Positions 47,156 through 56,107 of a DNA stretch of 64,000 nt are shown piece by piece. The notes under the pieces are model-generated. The model ran no database searches. It had not been told where the DNA came from and was given only the letters and a program-made list of their open reading frames with translations. Both the position numbers and the translations under genes were made by a program. How positions within the stretch are numbered: position 1 is the first letter of the stretch; each line of letters opens with the position of its first letter. Origin of the DNA: Hyphomicrobiales bacterium (GTDB lineage: Bacteria > Pseudomonadota > Alphaproteobacteria > Rhizobiales > Rhizobiaceae); NCBI GenBank assembly GCA_017305935.1, contig JAFKJU010000014.1:62001-126000 (forward strand), in the 5' to 3' direction.

Positions 47156-48148
47156 ATGCAACGCTTCATCAACAATCCCGACCTCGTGGTCGAAGATACG
47201 GTCAAGGGTTTCGTCAAGGCCCATTCCGATATCGTGCGACTGGCGGACAATCCGCGCGTCGTCGTCGCCAAGGATGCACCGCATGCCGGCAAGGTCGGCG
47301 TCGTCACCGGCGGCGGCTCGGGCCATGAGCCGGCCTTCATCGGCTATACCGGCAGGAACATGCTGGATGCGGTCGCCGTCGGCGAACTTTTCTCGTCGCC
47401 GACCGCCAAGAGTTTTCACGATGCCATTCGCGAGGCCAATGGCGGCAAGGGCGTCATCGTCCTCTACGGCAATTATGCCGGCGACAACATGAATGTGAAG
47501 ATGGCGATCAAGCTCGCCGCCAAGGACGGCATCGAGGTAGCGACGGTGGTCGCCAATGACGACGTCTGCTCCGCCCCCATTTCGGAGCGCGAGAAGCGCC
47601 GCGGCGTCGCGGGTGAAATCTTCATGTGGAAGGTCGGCGGCGCCAAGGCCGCGACCGGCGCCAGCCTCGAAGAGGTGCGCGTCACCGCACAAAAGGCGAT
47701 CGACAATTGCCGCTCCATCGGCGTCGGCCTCGGCCCCTGCACGCTGCCGGCCGTCGGCCATCCGAATTTCCAGATCGAGCCTGGCACAATGGAAGTCGGC
47801 ATCGGCCATCACGGCGAGCCCGGCGTGCGCGTCGAGGCGCTGAAGACGGCCGACGCGGTTGCCAAGGACATGTGCCAGATCGTCCTCGACGATCACAATC
47901 TTCCCGCCGGCACCGAAGTCGCCGTGCTGCTCTCGGGCCTTGGGGCAACGCCGCTCAACGAACTCTACATCCTCAACGACACCGTCGAGAGCGAGATCGT
48001 CAAGCGCGGGTTGAAGGTCTACAAGACCTATATCGGCAACTATTTCACTTCGCTGGAAATGGTCGGTGCGACGCTGACCGTGCTGGCGCTGGACGACGAA
48101 CTGAAGACACTGCTCGATGTCGACGTGCGCTGCACGACGCTGCTCTGA
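47156..48148 (+). CDS. dhaK: Dihydroxyacetone kinase-type DhaK subunit
   Basis: 330 residues. Ketose-binding subunit. Motifs: TGGGSGHEPAFIGYTG (near 51-66), YGNYAGDNMN (near 104-113), and the covalent-binding histidine His219 in GIGHHGEPGV. It pairs with DhaL just downstream. No DhaM phosphotransferase gene is present, so the pair probably uses ATP directly, as in other DhaKL systems. The substrate may be dihydroxyacetone or a larger ketose such as erythrulose. Confidence 0.93.
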   Translation: MQRFINNPDLVVEDTVKGFVKAHSDIVRLADNPRVVVAKDAPHAGKVGVVTGGGSGHEPAFIGYTGRNMLDAVAVGELFSSPTAKSFHDAIREANGGKGVIVLYGNYAGDNMNVKMAIKLAAKDGIEVATVVANDDVCSAPISEREKRRGVAGEIFMWKVGGAKAATGASLEEVRVTAQKAIDNCRSIGVGLGPCTLPAVGHPNFQIEPGTMEVGIGHHGEPGVRVEALKTADAVAKDMCQIVLDDHNLPAGTEVAVLLSGLGATPLNELYILNDTVESEIVKRGLKVYKTYIGNYFTSLEMVGATLTVLALDDELKTLLDVDVRCTTLL

Positions 48149-48161
48149 GGAGGAAGAGGAC

Positions 48162-48803
48162 ATGCAGACTTTCAACAATGCCGATGCCGGCGCCATCGTG
48201 CTTTCCATGGCCGAGCGCATCGTCGAGAACCGCGCCTATCTCTCCGAGATCGACGGCAAGATCGGCGACGGCGACCACGGCGTCAACATGGCCAAGGGGT
48301 TTGGCATGGCGGCGGAGCGCCTGGCGGGCAAGAACCTTTCGCTGGCGCAATCGCTCGATACGCTCGGCACTGTGCTGATGACCGAGATCGGCGGCTCGAT
48401 GGGCCCGCTCTACGGGGTGATGTTCACCGAATTCGCCGAGAAGATCGACGGCGCCGAGGCCATCGATTCCGCCGCCTTCAGCACGATGCTGCATGCCGGC
48501 CTCGAAGGCATCCAGTCGATCGGCTCGGCCAAGGTCGGCGACAAGACGCTGCTCGACACGCTCGTGCCGGCCGTCGAGGCTTTCGACGCGGCGATTGCGG
48601 ATGGAAAAACCTTTGCCGAGGCGCTGGACGCGCTGGTCGCCGCCGCCGAGAAGGGCCGTGATTCGACCATCGATCTGGTGGCGAAGATCGGCCGCGCCAG
48701 CCGGCTCGGCGAGCGGTCGCTCGGCGTTCTCGATGCGGGCGCGACCTCCTGCGCCATCATTTTGAAAGAGCTGTCTCTCGGCGCGGCGCAGCGCCTGCAA
48801 TAA
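48162..48803 (+). CDS. dhaL: Dihydroxyacetone kinase-type DhaL subunit
   Basis: 213 residues. Nucleotide-binding subunit; the magnesium-binding aspartates are in EIDGKIGDGDHG (Asp31, 36, 38), then TEIGGSMGPLYG and GDKTLLDTLVPA, and the C-terminal GRASRLGERSLGVLDAGATS. GGAGGAAGAGG precedes ATG 48162. It is the last gene before a strong terminator. Confidence 0.94.
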   Translation: MQTFNNADAGAIVLSMAERIVENRAYLSEIDGKIGDGDHGVNMAKGFGMAAERLAGKNLSLAQSLDTLGTVLMTEIGGSMGPLYGVMFTEFAEKIDGAEAIDSAAFSTMLHAGLEGIQSIGSAKVGDKTLLDTLVPAVEAFDAAIADGKTFAEALDALVAAAEKGRDSTIDLVAKIGRASRLGERSLGVLDAGATSCAIILKELSLGAAQRLQ

Positions 48804-48835
48804 TCCGTCGGGAAAACCTTCCCGATCCTCCCCAG

Positions 48836-48875
48836 CGAAGACGGCGCCGGTTGCGGCCGCCGTCTTCGTTGTTTT
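48836..48875 (+). terminator. Intrinsic terminator after dhaL
   Basis: CGAAGACGGCG, 11 bases, CGCCGTCTTCG then TTGTTTT. An 11-bp perfect stem that separates the ABC/SDR/dhaKL operon from the regulator-DhaK unit. Confidence 0.88.
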
Positions 48876-48946
48876 CGCACCGGGGATATTGCAAAGACCG
48901 CGCGTTGCTTTCATGGTCCTGACGCAATCGACAACAGCAGGTATTC

Positions 48947-51037
48947 ATGGCGCCCAAGACTTCGACGGCCGGAAAAACGGGACAAAGCGCAAGCGCGCCG
49001 CCGGAGGCCGCCGATGTCATCCCCTTGCGTTATGGCGACGACCCCTATGTCTGGGCCTGCTGGCTCTATTACGAGGACGGCCGCACCCAGAGCGAGATCG
49101 CCGAGATCATGGGCATCTCGCGCGCCACCGTGAACAGCTATCTCGCCGATGCCCGCAGCCGCGGCATCGTCAATATCTCGCTCGAACCTTCCCGCCTCAG
49201 CTCCATCACCATCGCGCAGGAGCTGAAGCGGCATTTTCACCTGCAGGACTGCTACGTCGTTCCCAATGACGAGGGCAAGGAACCGCTGATCGACCGGCTC
49301 GGCAAGGCCGGCGCGCAGGCGCTCGCCAAGCTGATCAAATCCGGAGACACGCTGACGATCGCCTGGGGGCGCACGACGCTGGCGATCGCCGAAAACCTTG
49401 CCATGTCCAACCTCCAGGACGTGACCGTGGTGCAGGCGACCGGCGGCACCCGCGCCAGCTTTTCCTATACGCCGGAACAATGCGCCTTCACGCTGGCCAA
49501 CGCCATCGGCGCGAAACTGATCACCATCACCGCGCCCGCCATCGTCTCCAGCAGCACGGTGCGCGCCGCCCTGCTCGACGAGGCGCTGATCGGCGACCAG
49601 TTCGCCGCGCTCTCCCAATCCAACAAGGCGATCTTCGGTGTCTCCTCGCTGCGGCCGAACTCGACCATCCACACCAGCGGCTTCTTCGAATCCGTCTCCA
49701 TTCAGGATTACCTGTCGAAAGGCGCGGTCGGGGTCGTCGCAGGGCGGTTCATCGATGCCATGGGCCAGCCGGTTTCCGGGCCGCTTGACGGGCGCATCAT
49801 CGGCCTGTCGCTCGACAAGCTGCGCAGCATCGGGATGCGCATCGCCGTCGCCGGCGGCTTCGACAAGGTGCCGGCGATCCTGGCGGCGTTGCGCGGCGCC
49901 TATGTCAACGTACTGATCACCGATGCGGCGACCGGTCAGGGCATCCTCAATGCCGAGGGCGTGGCGGTCCCCGATCCGCGCCAGCGCGGCCGTGGCGACA
50001 CCGGCGCCGCGCCGAACAATTTCCGCACCCAGATCAAGAAATTCCTCAACAATCCCGACAATGTCGTCGAGGAGCTGCTGCAGGGCATCCTCAAGGCGCA
50101 TGGCAACTATCTCGCGCCGATTAACGGCTCCAGCCGCGCGCTTGTCGCCCGCAATGGCCCGCGCGACGGCAAGGTCGGCCTGGTCATCGGCGGCGGCACC
50201 GGCCATGAGCCCTGTTTCGTCGGCTATGTCGGCAAGGGGCTGGCGGATGCCGTGGCGGTCGGCAACATCTTTTCCTCGCCGCCGCCTGCCCCCATCCTCG
50301 ACTGCACCCGCGCCGCCTCCGGCGGCAAGGGCGTGCTCTACGTGTACGGCAACTATGCCGGCGACGTCATGAACTTCGAAATGGCGGCGGAAATGGCCGC
50401 CGAGGACGAAGAGATCGAGGTGCGCACGGTGCTCACCACCGACGACATCGCCTCCTCCTCGCTGGAGGACCGGGAAGGCCGGCGCGGTGTGGCCGGCAAT
50501 TTCTTCGTCTTCAAGATCGCGGGTGCTGCCTGCGACCGCGGCCTGTCGCTGGACGAGTGCGAGGCGGTGACCCGCAAGGCCAATGCCCGCACCTTCACCA
50601 TCGGCGTGGCGCTGGAGCCCTGTTCCCTGCCGCAGACGCGGCGGCACAATTTCGAGATCGGCCCCGACGAGATGGAAATCGGCATGGGCATTCATGGCGA
50701 GCGCGGCGTCTCGCGCGACCGGATGATGACCGCCGACGAGGTGACCGACCGCATCATGGACCGCATCTTCGCCGAAATGAACGCGGTTTCAGGCGACCGG
50801 GTGGCGGTGCTGGTCAATTCCTTCGGCGCGACGCCGCTGATGGAGCTTTACATCCTCTTCCGCCGCGTCGAGCAGCGCCTGGCGGCCAAGAACATCCATA
50901 TCGAGGCCAACTGGATCGGCCATTACTGCACCTCGCTGGACATGGCGGGGGCATCTATTTCGATCTTGCATCTGGATGCGGAACTGAACGATCTTCTTCA
51001 CCATCCGTGCGACACGGCGTTTCTGCGGGTGGGTTGA
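48947..51037 (+). CDS. SorC-type regulator fused to a DhaK kinase domain
   Basis: 696 residues in two parts. Residues 30-345 are a SorC/DeoR-type transcription regulator: helix-turn-helix TQSEIAEIMGISRATVNSYL (47-66) and a sugar-phosphate binding domain with SGDTLTIAWGRTTLAIAENL and GRFIDAMGQPVSGPLDGRIIG. After a short linker (343-356), residues 357-696 are a full DhaK: IGGGTGHEPCFVGYVG (414-429), YGNYAGDVMN (467-476), and His583 in GMGIHGERGV. The substrate-binding histidine is kept, so the domain may still bind ketose. The frame is continuous with no sign of a sequencing join. Its DhaL partner follows at 51058. Probable sensor-regulator and kinase in one chain. Confidence 0.9.
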   Translation: MAPKTSTAGKTGQSASAPPEAADVIPLRYGDDPYVWACWLYYEDGRTQSEIAEIMGISRATVNSYLADARSRGIVNISLEPSRLSSITIAQELKRHFHLQDCYVVPNDEGKEPLIDRLGKAGAQALAKLIKSGDTLTIAWGRTTLAIAENLAMSNLQDVTVVQATGGTRASFSYTPEQCAFTLANAIGAKLITITAPAIVSSSTVRAALLDEALIGDQFAALSQSNKAIFGVSSLRPNSTIHTSGFFESVSIQDYLSKGAVGVVAGRFIDAMGQPVSGPLDGRIIGLSLDKLRSIGMRIAVAGGFDKVPAILAALRGAYVNVLITDAATGQGILNAEGVAVPDPRQRGRGDTGAAPNNFRTQIKKFLNNPDNVVEELLQGILKAHGNYLAPINGSSRALVARNGPRDGKVGLVIGGGTGHEPCFVGYVGKGLADAVAVGNIFSSPPPAPILDCTRAASGGKGVLYVYGNYAGDVMNFEMAAEMAAEDEEIEVRTVLTTDDIASSSLEDREGRRGVAGNFFVFKIAGAACDRGLSLDECEAVTRKANARTFTIGVALEPCSLPQTRRHNFEIGPDEMEIGMGIHGERGVSRDRMMTADEVTDRIMDRIFAEMNAVSGDRVAVLVNSFGATPLMELYILFRRVEQRLAAKNIHIEANWIGHYCTSLDMAGASISILHLDAELNDLLHHPCDTAFLRVG

Positions 51038-51057
51038 AGGCATGCGGGAGGACATCA

Positions 51058-51696
51058 ATGTCGCATGAGGCTGCACGGCGCATCTGCCGGATGTTCCAGC
51101 GGATTTCCGTGGATATCGACGCGGAGAAGGACCGGCTGTCCGATCTCGACGGCGCCATCGGCGATGCCGATCACGGCATCACCATGTCGCTCGGCTTCGC
51201 CGCCGTTACGTCAGCCCTTGGTCGTCTCGACCCGGAAGCGACGCCTTCCGACCTGTTCAAGGCGGCGGCCAGCGCCTTCCTCGATGCTGTCGGCGCTTCC
51301 ACCGGTCCGCTCTACGCCACCGCCTTCCGCCGCGCCGCCCAGGCCGTCAGGTCGCATGAGGCGTTGAGCGTTTCCGCCCAGGCCGAGATCGTCGAGGCGA
51401 TGACCATGGGCATTCGCGAGCGCGGCAAGGGCCAGCGCGGCGACAAGACCATGCTCGACGCCTGGATTCCAGCCGCGGAAGCCGCCGCCGAGGCCCGAGA
51501 ACGCGGCGAGGAGGCGAGCGTGATGTGGGCGAACATCGTGGCGGCGGCCGAAGCCGGCGCCAAGGCGACCCGCTCCATGGTCGCAGCCCGCGGCCGCGCC
51601 GCGCGGTTGGGCGAACGTTCGCTCGGCCATGTCGATCCGGGCGCGGCTTCCACCGTCATCATCCTGCGCGCAATGCGTGAGACGCTGGTCGCATAG
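51058..51696 (+). CDS. dhaL: Second DhaL subunit, partner of the fusion
   Basis: 212 residues. DhaL motif DLDGAIGDADHG (Asp31, 36, 38), GASTGPLYA, RGDKTMLDAWIPA, GRAARLGERSLGHVDPGAAS. It differs from the first DhaL in GDADHG versus GDGDHG and is clearly diverged elsewhere. GGGAGG sits six bases before ATG 51058, 20 bases after the fusion stop, so the two are co-transcribed. It converges on the tctE stop with a 3-base gap. Confidence 0.93.
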   Translation: MSHEAARRICRMFQRISVDIDAEKDRLSDLDGAIGDADHGITMSLGFAAVTSALGRLDPEATPSDLFKAAASAFLDAVGASTGPLYATAFRRAAQAVRSHEALSVSAQAEIVEAMTMGIRERGKGQRGDKTMLDAWIPAAEAAAEARERGEEASVMWANIVAAAEAGAKATRSMVAARGRAARLGERSLGHVDPGAASTVIILRAMRETLVA

Positions 51697-51699
51697 GGT

Positions 51700-53103
51700 T
51701 CAGCTCTCGTCGTCCGCCGGGATCGTGGGAAAGAGGACGGAGACTTTCAGTCCCCTGCCGCCAGCCCCGTCCTCCAGCGTGACGGCCGCGCCGTAAAGGC
51801 CGGCGATTTCCTCGACAATCGGCAGGCCGAGGCCGGTCCCGAACGCCCGTTCGCGTTCGCCGCGCACGAAACGCTGCATTACTCCCACGCGCTTTTCCGG
51901 GGGAATGCCGGGACCGTTGTCCTCTACCTCCAGCCGCACGCCTTCGCTGGAGGACGCGACCCGCACCGTGACCTCTGCCCCGCGCCCGGCATAGGCGATG
52001 GCATTCTCGACGAGGTTTTTCACCAGTTCCCCGAGCAGCAGCATCTCGCCGGTCACTGGCGCCGCCCCCTCCCCCTCGAAGCCGAGATCGATACCGGCGG
52101 CAGCGGCGGCGGGAACATGATCGGCGGTGATCTCCTGAGAGAGGCGCAGCAGGTCGAGGCGGGCGGGCGGCGGCGTCTCGCGCGACGAGGCGGCATTGAG
52201 GCGGGCGAGCGTCAGAAATTGCGCCAGGACGCGCTCGGCCCGCGCCACCGCCTCGTCGCCCTTGCGCGCCGCTTCGCGCGCCTCCTCCAGCGTCGCGGCG
52301 CGGCCGACAAGCGCAAGCTGGGTGCGGATGACGGCGAGCGGCGTGCGCAACTGGTGGCTGGCATTGCCGGTAAAATGCCGCAGCGCCTCGATGGCGGTGC
52401 TGAGCCGCACCATGAAGGAATTGAAGCGCTCCACCAGCCCCTCGACCTCGCGCGGCACATCCTCGCGGATCGGCTGCAGGTCGTCGGGGTTGCGCTCGGC
52501 AATCGCCGAGCCCAGCCGGCTGAGCGGCCGCAGCGACATGGTCACCGCGATCCAGACAATGACGGCAGCCCCGGCGATCATCATGGCGAGGCGCAGAGCC
52601 GAGCGCAGCAGGATGGCGCGGGCAAGCTGACGGCGCGCCACCGTGGTTTCGGCGACGGTGACGACGAAAGGCACCGAGGAAATGCCGGTCGAGGCCGAGC
52701 GCTGCAGCGCCGCGACCCGGATCGGCTCACCGCGAAACACCGCATCCTCGAAGGCCGTCGCCTGGCCGGGCTTGAGCACGATCCCCGGCAACGACTGATA
52801 CCCTGTGATGAAGCTGCCGGGCGGCCCATCGACGCGGTAGAAGACGCGATCCTGCGCCGCCGAGGTCAGCATTTCCAGCGCCACATAGGGAATATCCACC
52901 TCCAGCGACCCGTCCTCGGCGACGACGACACGCTCGGCAATCGCCAGCGCCGAGCCGGCCAGCACCCGGTCGGAGACCGCATTCGCCGTCTTCACCGCCT
53001 CCGCCCAGGTATCGAACAGCGCCAGCGTGCCGATAATCGCGGTGGAAATCAGCAGCCAGCCAAGCAGGCGGCGGCGCAGCGAATGGCGGGGCGTCAGGAT
53101 CAT
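51700..53103 (-). CDS. tctE: Sensor histidine kinase, TctE-like
   Basis: 467 residues. N-terminal membrane helix (residues 13-30), a periplasmic domain (31-165), a second helix near 170-190, HAMP-like region, H-box ASHQLRTPLAVIRTQ with His250, and N/G boxes NLVENAIAYA, DNGPGIPP, FGTGLGLPIVEEI. TctE-type kinases sense tricarboxylates. The ATG overlaps the end of the response regulator by 4 bases. Confidence 0.9.
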   Translation of the reverse strand: MILTPRHSLRRRLLGWLLISTAIIGTLALFDTWAEAVKTANAVSDRVLAGSALAIAERVVVAEDGSLEVDIPYVALEMLTSAAQDRVFYRVDGPPGSFITGYQSLPGIVLKPGQATAFEDAVFRGEPIRVAALQRSASTGISSVPFVVTVAETTVARRQLARAILLRSALRLAMMIAGAAVIVWIAVTMSLRPLSRLGSAIAERNPDDLQPIREDVPREVEGLVERFNSFMVRLSTAIEALRHFTGNASHQLRTPLAVIRTQLALVGRAATLEEAREAARKGDEAVARAERVLAQFLTLARLNAASSRETPPPARLDLLRLSQEITADHVPAAAAAGIDLGFEGEGAAPVTGEMLLLGELVKNLVENAIAYAGRGAEVTVRVASSSEGVRLEVEDNGPGIPPEKRVGVMQRFVRGERERAFGTGLGLPIVEEIAGLYGAAVTLEDGAGGRGLKVSVLFPTIPADDES

Positions 53104-53798
53104 GCCGGGGCCAAGCCCTCCTCGCCGCTTTCGGGCAACCGGTCGAGATAATAACCGATGCCGCGCGCAGTCTTCACCGTCAACCCATGCGGGGCAAGGC
53201 GGCGGCGCAACCGGCTGACATATTGCTCGATGGCATTGGCGCTCAGATCCTCGTCGAAGCCGGTCAGCGACTGCATGATCGCCTCCTTGGCCACCACCTT
53301 GCCGGCGCGCAGGAACAGGGTTTCGAGCAGCGCCACCTCGCGGGCGGGAATATCGATGGGCTGGTCGCCGACTGAGAAGGTGCGCGAGGTGAGATCGAGC
53401 GTCACGCGCCCGAAGGTGACGCTGGAGGCCCGATGCCCCGCCTGCCGGCGCAAGAGCACGCGGATGCGCGCCTCGAACTCGCCGATATCGAAGGGTTTCG
53501 TCAGATAGTCGTCGGCGCCGAGATCGAGCCCCCGCACCCGCTCCTCCGGCGCACCGCGCGCGGTGAGGATCAGCACCGCCGTCCGGTTCTGCCGCCCGCG
53601 AATCGTCTTGAGAACGTCGAGCCCGTCGATTTCCGGCAGGTTGAGATCGAGGACGACGAGGTCGAAGCGCTCGGTTGACAAGGCGGCCAGCGCCGAAGCC
53701 CCGTCCGACACCCAGTCCAGCGCATAACCGCTGCCCCGAAGGATGGCGATCAACCCCTCCGCCAGCGCCTCATTGTCCTCCACCAGCAAAAGCCGCAA
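53100..53798 (-). CDS. tctD: OmpR-family response regulator, TctD-like
   Basis: 232 residues. Receiver with phospho-acceptor Asp51 (VVLDLNLPE) and the TLTARGAPEE/YLTKPF switch residues, then a winged-helix output domain (ISVGDQPIDIPAREVALLETL, AIEQYVSRLRRRL). Activates uptake of tricarboxylates with its kinase. Divergent from the binding-protein gene; an 11-base-spaced direct repeat stands before tctC. Confidence 0.92.
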   Translation of the reverse strand: MRLLLVEDNEALAEGLIAILRGSGYALDWVSDGASALAALSTERFDLVVLDLNLPEIDGLDVLKTIRGRQNRTAVLILTARGAPEERVRGLDLGADDYLTKPFDIGEFEARIRVLLRRQAGHRASSVTFGRVTLDLTSRTFSVGDQPIDIPAREVALLETLFLRAGKVVAKEAIMQSLTGFDEDLSANAIEQYVSRLRRRLAPHGLTVKTARGIGYYLDRLPESGEEGLAPA

Positions 53799-53884
53799 GC
53801 CACCATCTCCCCGCCGTTTCGTAACCGCACCCTAACGGCCGCCAGCGGCCTTGTGAACAGCGGGCGGGTTCGGCATGATGGGGG

Positions 53885-54964
53885 ATGCGTCTTTTTCCCG
53901 CCTGTCTCGCCGCCGGGTTTGCGGCCTGTCTTTCTCTGTCGGCCGCGCGCGCGGCGCCTGTCTTCTTTCCGGCGCGCTCGGGTGACGAGCATGCGGCGAT
54001 CATCACCGTCTATTCCTCGCTCGACGAGCCACTGGCCAGGCCGATGATCGAAGGGTTCCAGGCGGCCAATCCGGATGTGGCGGTCAATTACGAGGACATG
54101 CTGACCGGCGCGATCTACGACCGCATCGTCAAAGAGACCGATGCCGGCGGCAGGACGGCGGATTTCGCCTTTTCCTCGGCCATGGACCTGCAGGTCAAGC
54201 TTTCCAATGACGGCTATGCGCAGCGCTCCGACATGCCGCTCAGCGACCGCTGGCCGGCCTGGGCCAACTGGCGCAACACCGCCTATGCGCTGACCTTCGA
54301 GCCCGCCGTCTTCGTCTACCACAAACCCAGTTTTCGCGGGCGCAAACCGCCGGCGACGCGGGCGGAGTTCGTCGCCTATCTCAAGGAGATGGGCGACAAG
54401 GTCTTCGGTCGCATCGGCACCTACGATATCGAGCGCTCCGGCGTCGGCTTCCTGTTCATGGCCCGCGACCAGGAACAGTTCGGCGACATCTGGACGGTAA
54501 TCCAGGCCATGGGCCATGCCGGCGTCAAACTGTACTCGACCAGCCAGGCGATCCTCGAACGGGTGGCCGACGGGCGTTTCACGCTCGGTTACAATATCCT
54601 CGGCTCCTATGCCGCCGACTGGGCCTCGCGCCATCCCGATGTCGGCATCGTGCTGCCCAAGGATTATACCGTCGTCATGTCGCGCATCGGCCTCGTGCCG
54701 CAGGCGGCGGCGCGGCCGGATCTGGGGCGGCGCTACCTCGAATTCTTCATGTCGCGCGAGGGCCAGCAGATTCTGGCGAGCAGGCTGCAGATTGCAGCCG
54801 TCAGCCCGGAAATTGCCGGCGACAACACCGCCATGTCCATGCAGGCAATTCTCGGCGCGCAGTTGAAACCCGTTCCCGTCAGCCCCGGCCTGATGGTCTA
54901 TCTCGACCAGGTCAAGCGCGCCCGGCTGATCGAGCGCTGGAACGCGGCGTTGCGCTTGCAGTAG
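53885..54964 (+). CDS. Periplasmic solute-binding protein between tctDE and tctCBA
   Basis: 359 residues. Signal peptide 1-23, then an iron/spermidine-type SBP fold (IITVYSSLDEPLARPMIEGFQAANPDVAVNYEDM, YLKEMGDKVFGRIGTYDIERSG, LEFFMSREGQQIL). No ABC permease or ATPase accompanies it. It is not TctC-like. Such orphan binding proteins beside TctDE could serve as periplasmic sensors for TctE; that is inference. Confidence 0.82.
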   Translation: MRLFPACLAAGFAACLSLSAARAAPVFFPARSGDEHAAIITVYSSLDEPLARPMIEGFQAANPDVAVNYEDMLTGAIYDRIVKETDAGGRTADFAFSSAMDLQVKLSNDGYAQRSDMPLSDRWPAWANWRNTAYALTFEPAVFVYHKPSFRGRKPPATRAEFVAYLKEMGDKVFGRIGTYDIERSGVGFLFMARDQEQFGDIWTVIQAMGHAGVKLYSTSQAILERVADGRFTLGYNILGSYAADWASRHPDVGIVLPKDYTVVMSRIGLVPQAAARPDLGRRYLEFFMSREGQQILASRLQIAAVSPEIAGDNTAMSMQAILGAQLKPVPVSPGLMVYLDQVKRARLIERWNAALRLQ

Positions 54965-54981
54965 CCACCCGCAATTGATGC

Positions 54982-54999
54982 ATGTCAGTTAAATGTCAG
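54982..54999 (+). promoter_or_regulatory. Direct repeat ATGTCAG, candidate TctD site
   Basis: ATGTCAG at 54982-54988 and again at 54993-54999, an 11-base period with similar flanks. OmpR-type regulators bind direct repeats spaced by about one helical turn. The tctC start is 164 bases downstream. Confidence 0.5.
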
Positions 55000-55162
55000 C
55001 TTCCTGTGGTGCCTTGTGACACCTGATCCTTCCGTGGAGGCGGACGGATCGAGGCCGGGAGGAGCATCGTCGTCGCAGCCGCACCGCCGGCTTGCGCCCG
55101 TTTCCATGTTCTCCCGGAAAAACAACGCTTCGCGACTTGCGCGAACCACGGAGGACCTGGAC

Positions 55163-56107
55163 TTGAAACATTTCTTTCTCGCATCGTTGATGGCCGGCGC
55201 AATCGCGCTTCCCGCCTATGCCGCCGATTACACGATCATCGCGCCGGCCAATCCCGGCGGCGGCTGGGACCAGACGGCCCGCTCGCTCCAGACGGTCATG
55301 CAGCAGGAAGGCATTTCCGGCAATGTGCAGGTGCAGAACGTTCCCGGCGCCGGCGGCACCATCGGCCTTGCCCAGTTCGCCAGCCAGTCGGCCGGCAATC
55401 CCAATGCCCTGATCGTCGGCGGCTATGTCATGGTCGGCGCCATCCTCACCAACAAGGCTCCGGTGACGCTCAAGGACGTCACGCCGATTGCCCGCCTCAC
55501 CGGCGAATATGAAGCCATCGTCGTGCCGGCCTCCTCGCCCTTCCAGAGCATGGCCGATCTCGTGGCGGCGCTGAAGGCCGATCCGGGCGCGGTCTCCTGG
55601 GCCGGCGGCTCGGCCGGCGGTACCGACCACATCGCCGTCGGCCAGATCGCCAAGGCGGCCGGTGTCGATCCGACCAAGATCAACTATATCGCCTTCTCCG
55701 GCGGCGGCGAGGCGCTGGCGGCGATTCTCGGTTCGCAGGTTTCGGCCGGCATTTCCGGCTATGGCGAATTCGAATCGCAGGTGAAATCCGGCACGCTGCG
55801 GCTGCTGGCCATCACCAGCGACAAGCGCATCGACGGCATCGACGCCCCGACGCTGAAGGAAAGCGGCATCGACGTCGTCGTCGAGAACTGGCGCATGATC
55901 GCCGCCGCCCCCGGCCTTTCCGACGAGCAGAAGGCCGCCGTATCGGCCGATATCGAGAAACTGGCGAAATCCGCCGGCTGGCAGGAAACCCTGAAGACCA
56001 AGGGTTGGCAGGACACCTATCTTGCCGGCCCCGCCTTCGAGGAGCAGCTTGCCAAGGATATCTCCGCCACCGAAACCACCCTCAAGGCCATCGGACTGGT
56101 GAAATGA
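55163..56107 (+). CDS. tctC: Tripartite tricarboxylate transporter binding protein TctC
   Basis: 314 residues from TTG 55163, which has GGAGGA seven bases upstream and gives a clean signal peptide ([20 protein letters not shown]). Bug-family fold: [47 protein letters not shown]. Periplasmic capture of a citrate-like acid. First of tctCBA; a further in-frame start at 55016 is unlikely. Confidence 0.92.
   Translation: MKHFFLASLMAGAIALPAYAADYTIIAPANPGGGWDQTARSLQTVMQQEGISGNVQVQNVPGAGGTIGLAQFASQSAGNPNALIVGGYVMVGAILTNKAPVTLKDVTPIARLTGEYEAIVVPASSPFQSMADLVAALKADPGAVSWAGGSAGGTDHIAVGQIAKAAGVDPTKINYIAFSGGGEALAAILGSQVSAGISGYGEFESQVKSGTLRLLAITSDKRIDGIDAPTLKESGIDVVVENWRMIAAAPGLSDEQKAAVSADIEKLAKSAGWQETLKTKGWQDTYLAGPAFEEQLAKDISATETTLKAIGLVK

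Noticed and set aside
48911-50695. Minus-strand open frame of about 594 codons
   Set aside because: Antisense to the SorC-DhaK fusion; no motif.
48947-51037. SorC-DhaK fusion as an assembly artefact
   Set aside because: The frame is continuous, the linker is short and natural, and a DhaL partner follows, so a true fusion is far more likely.
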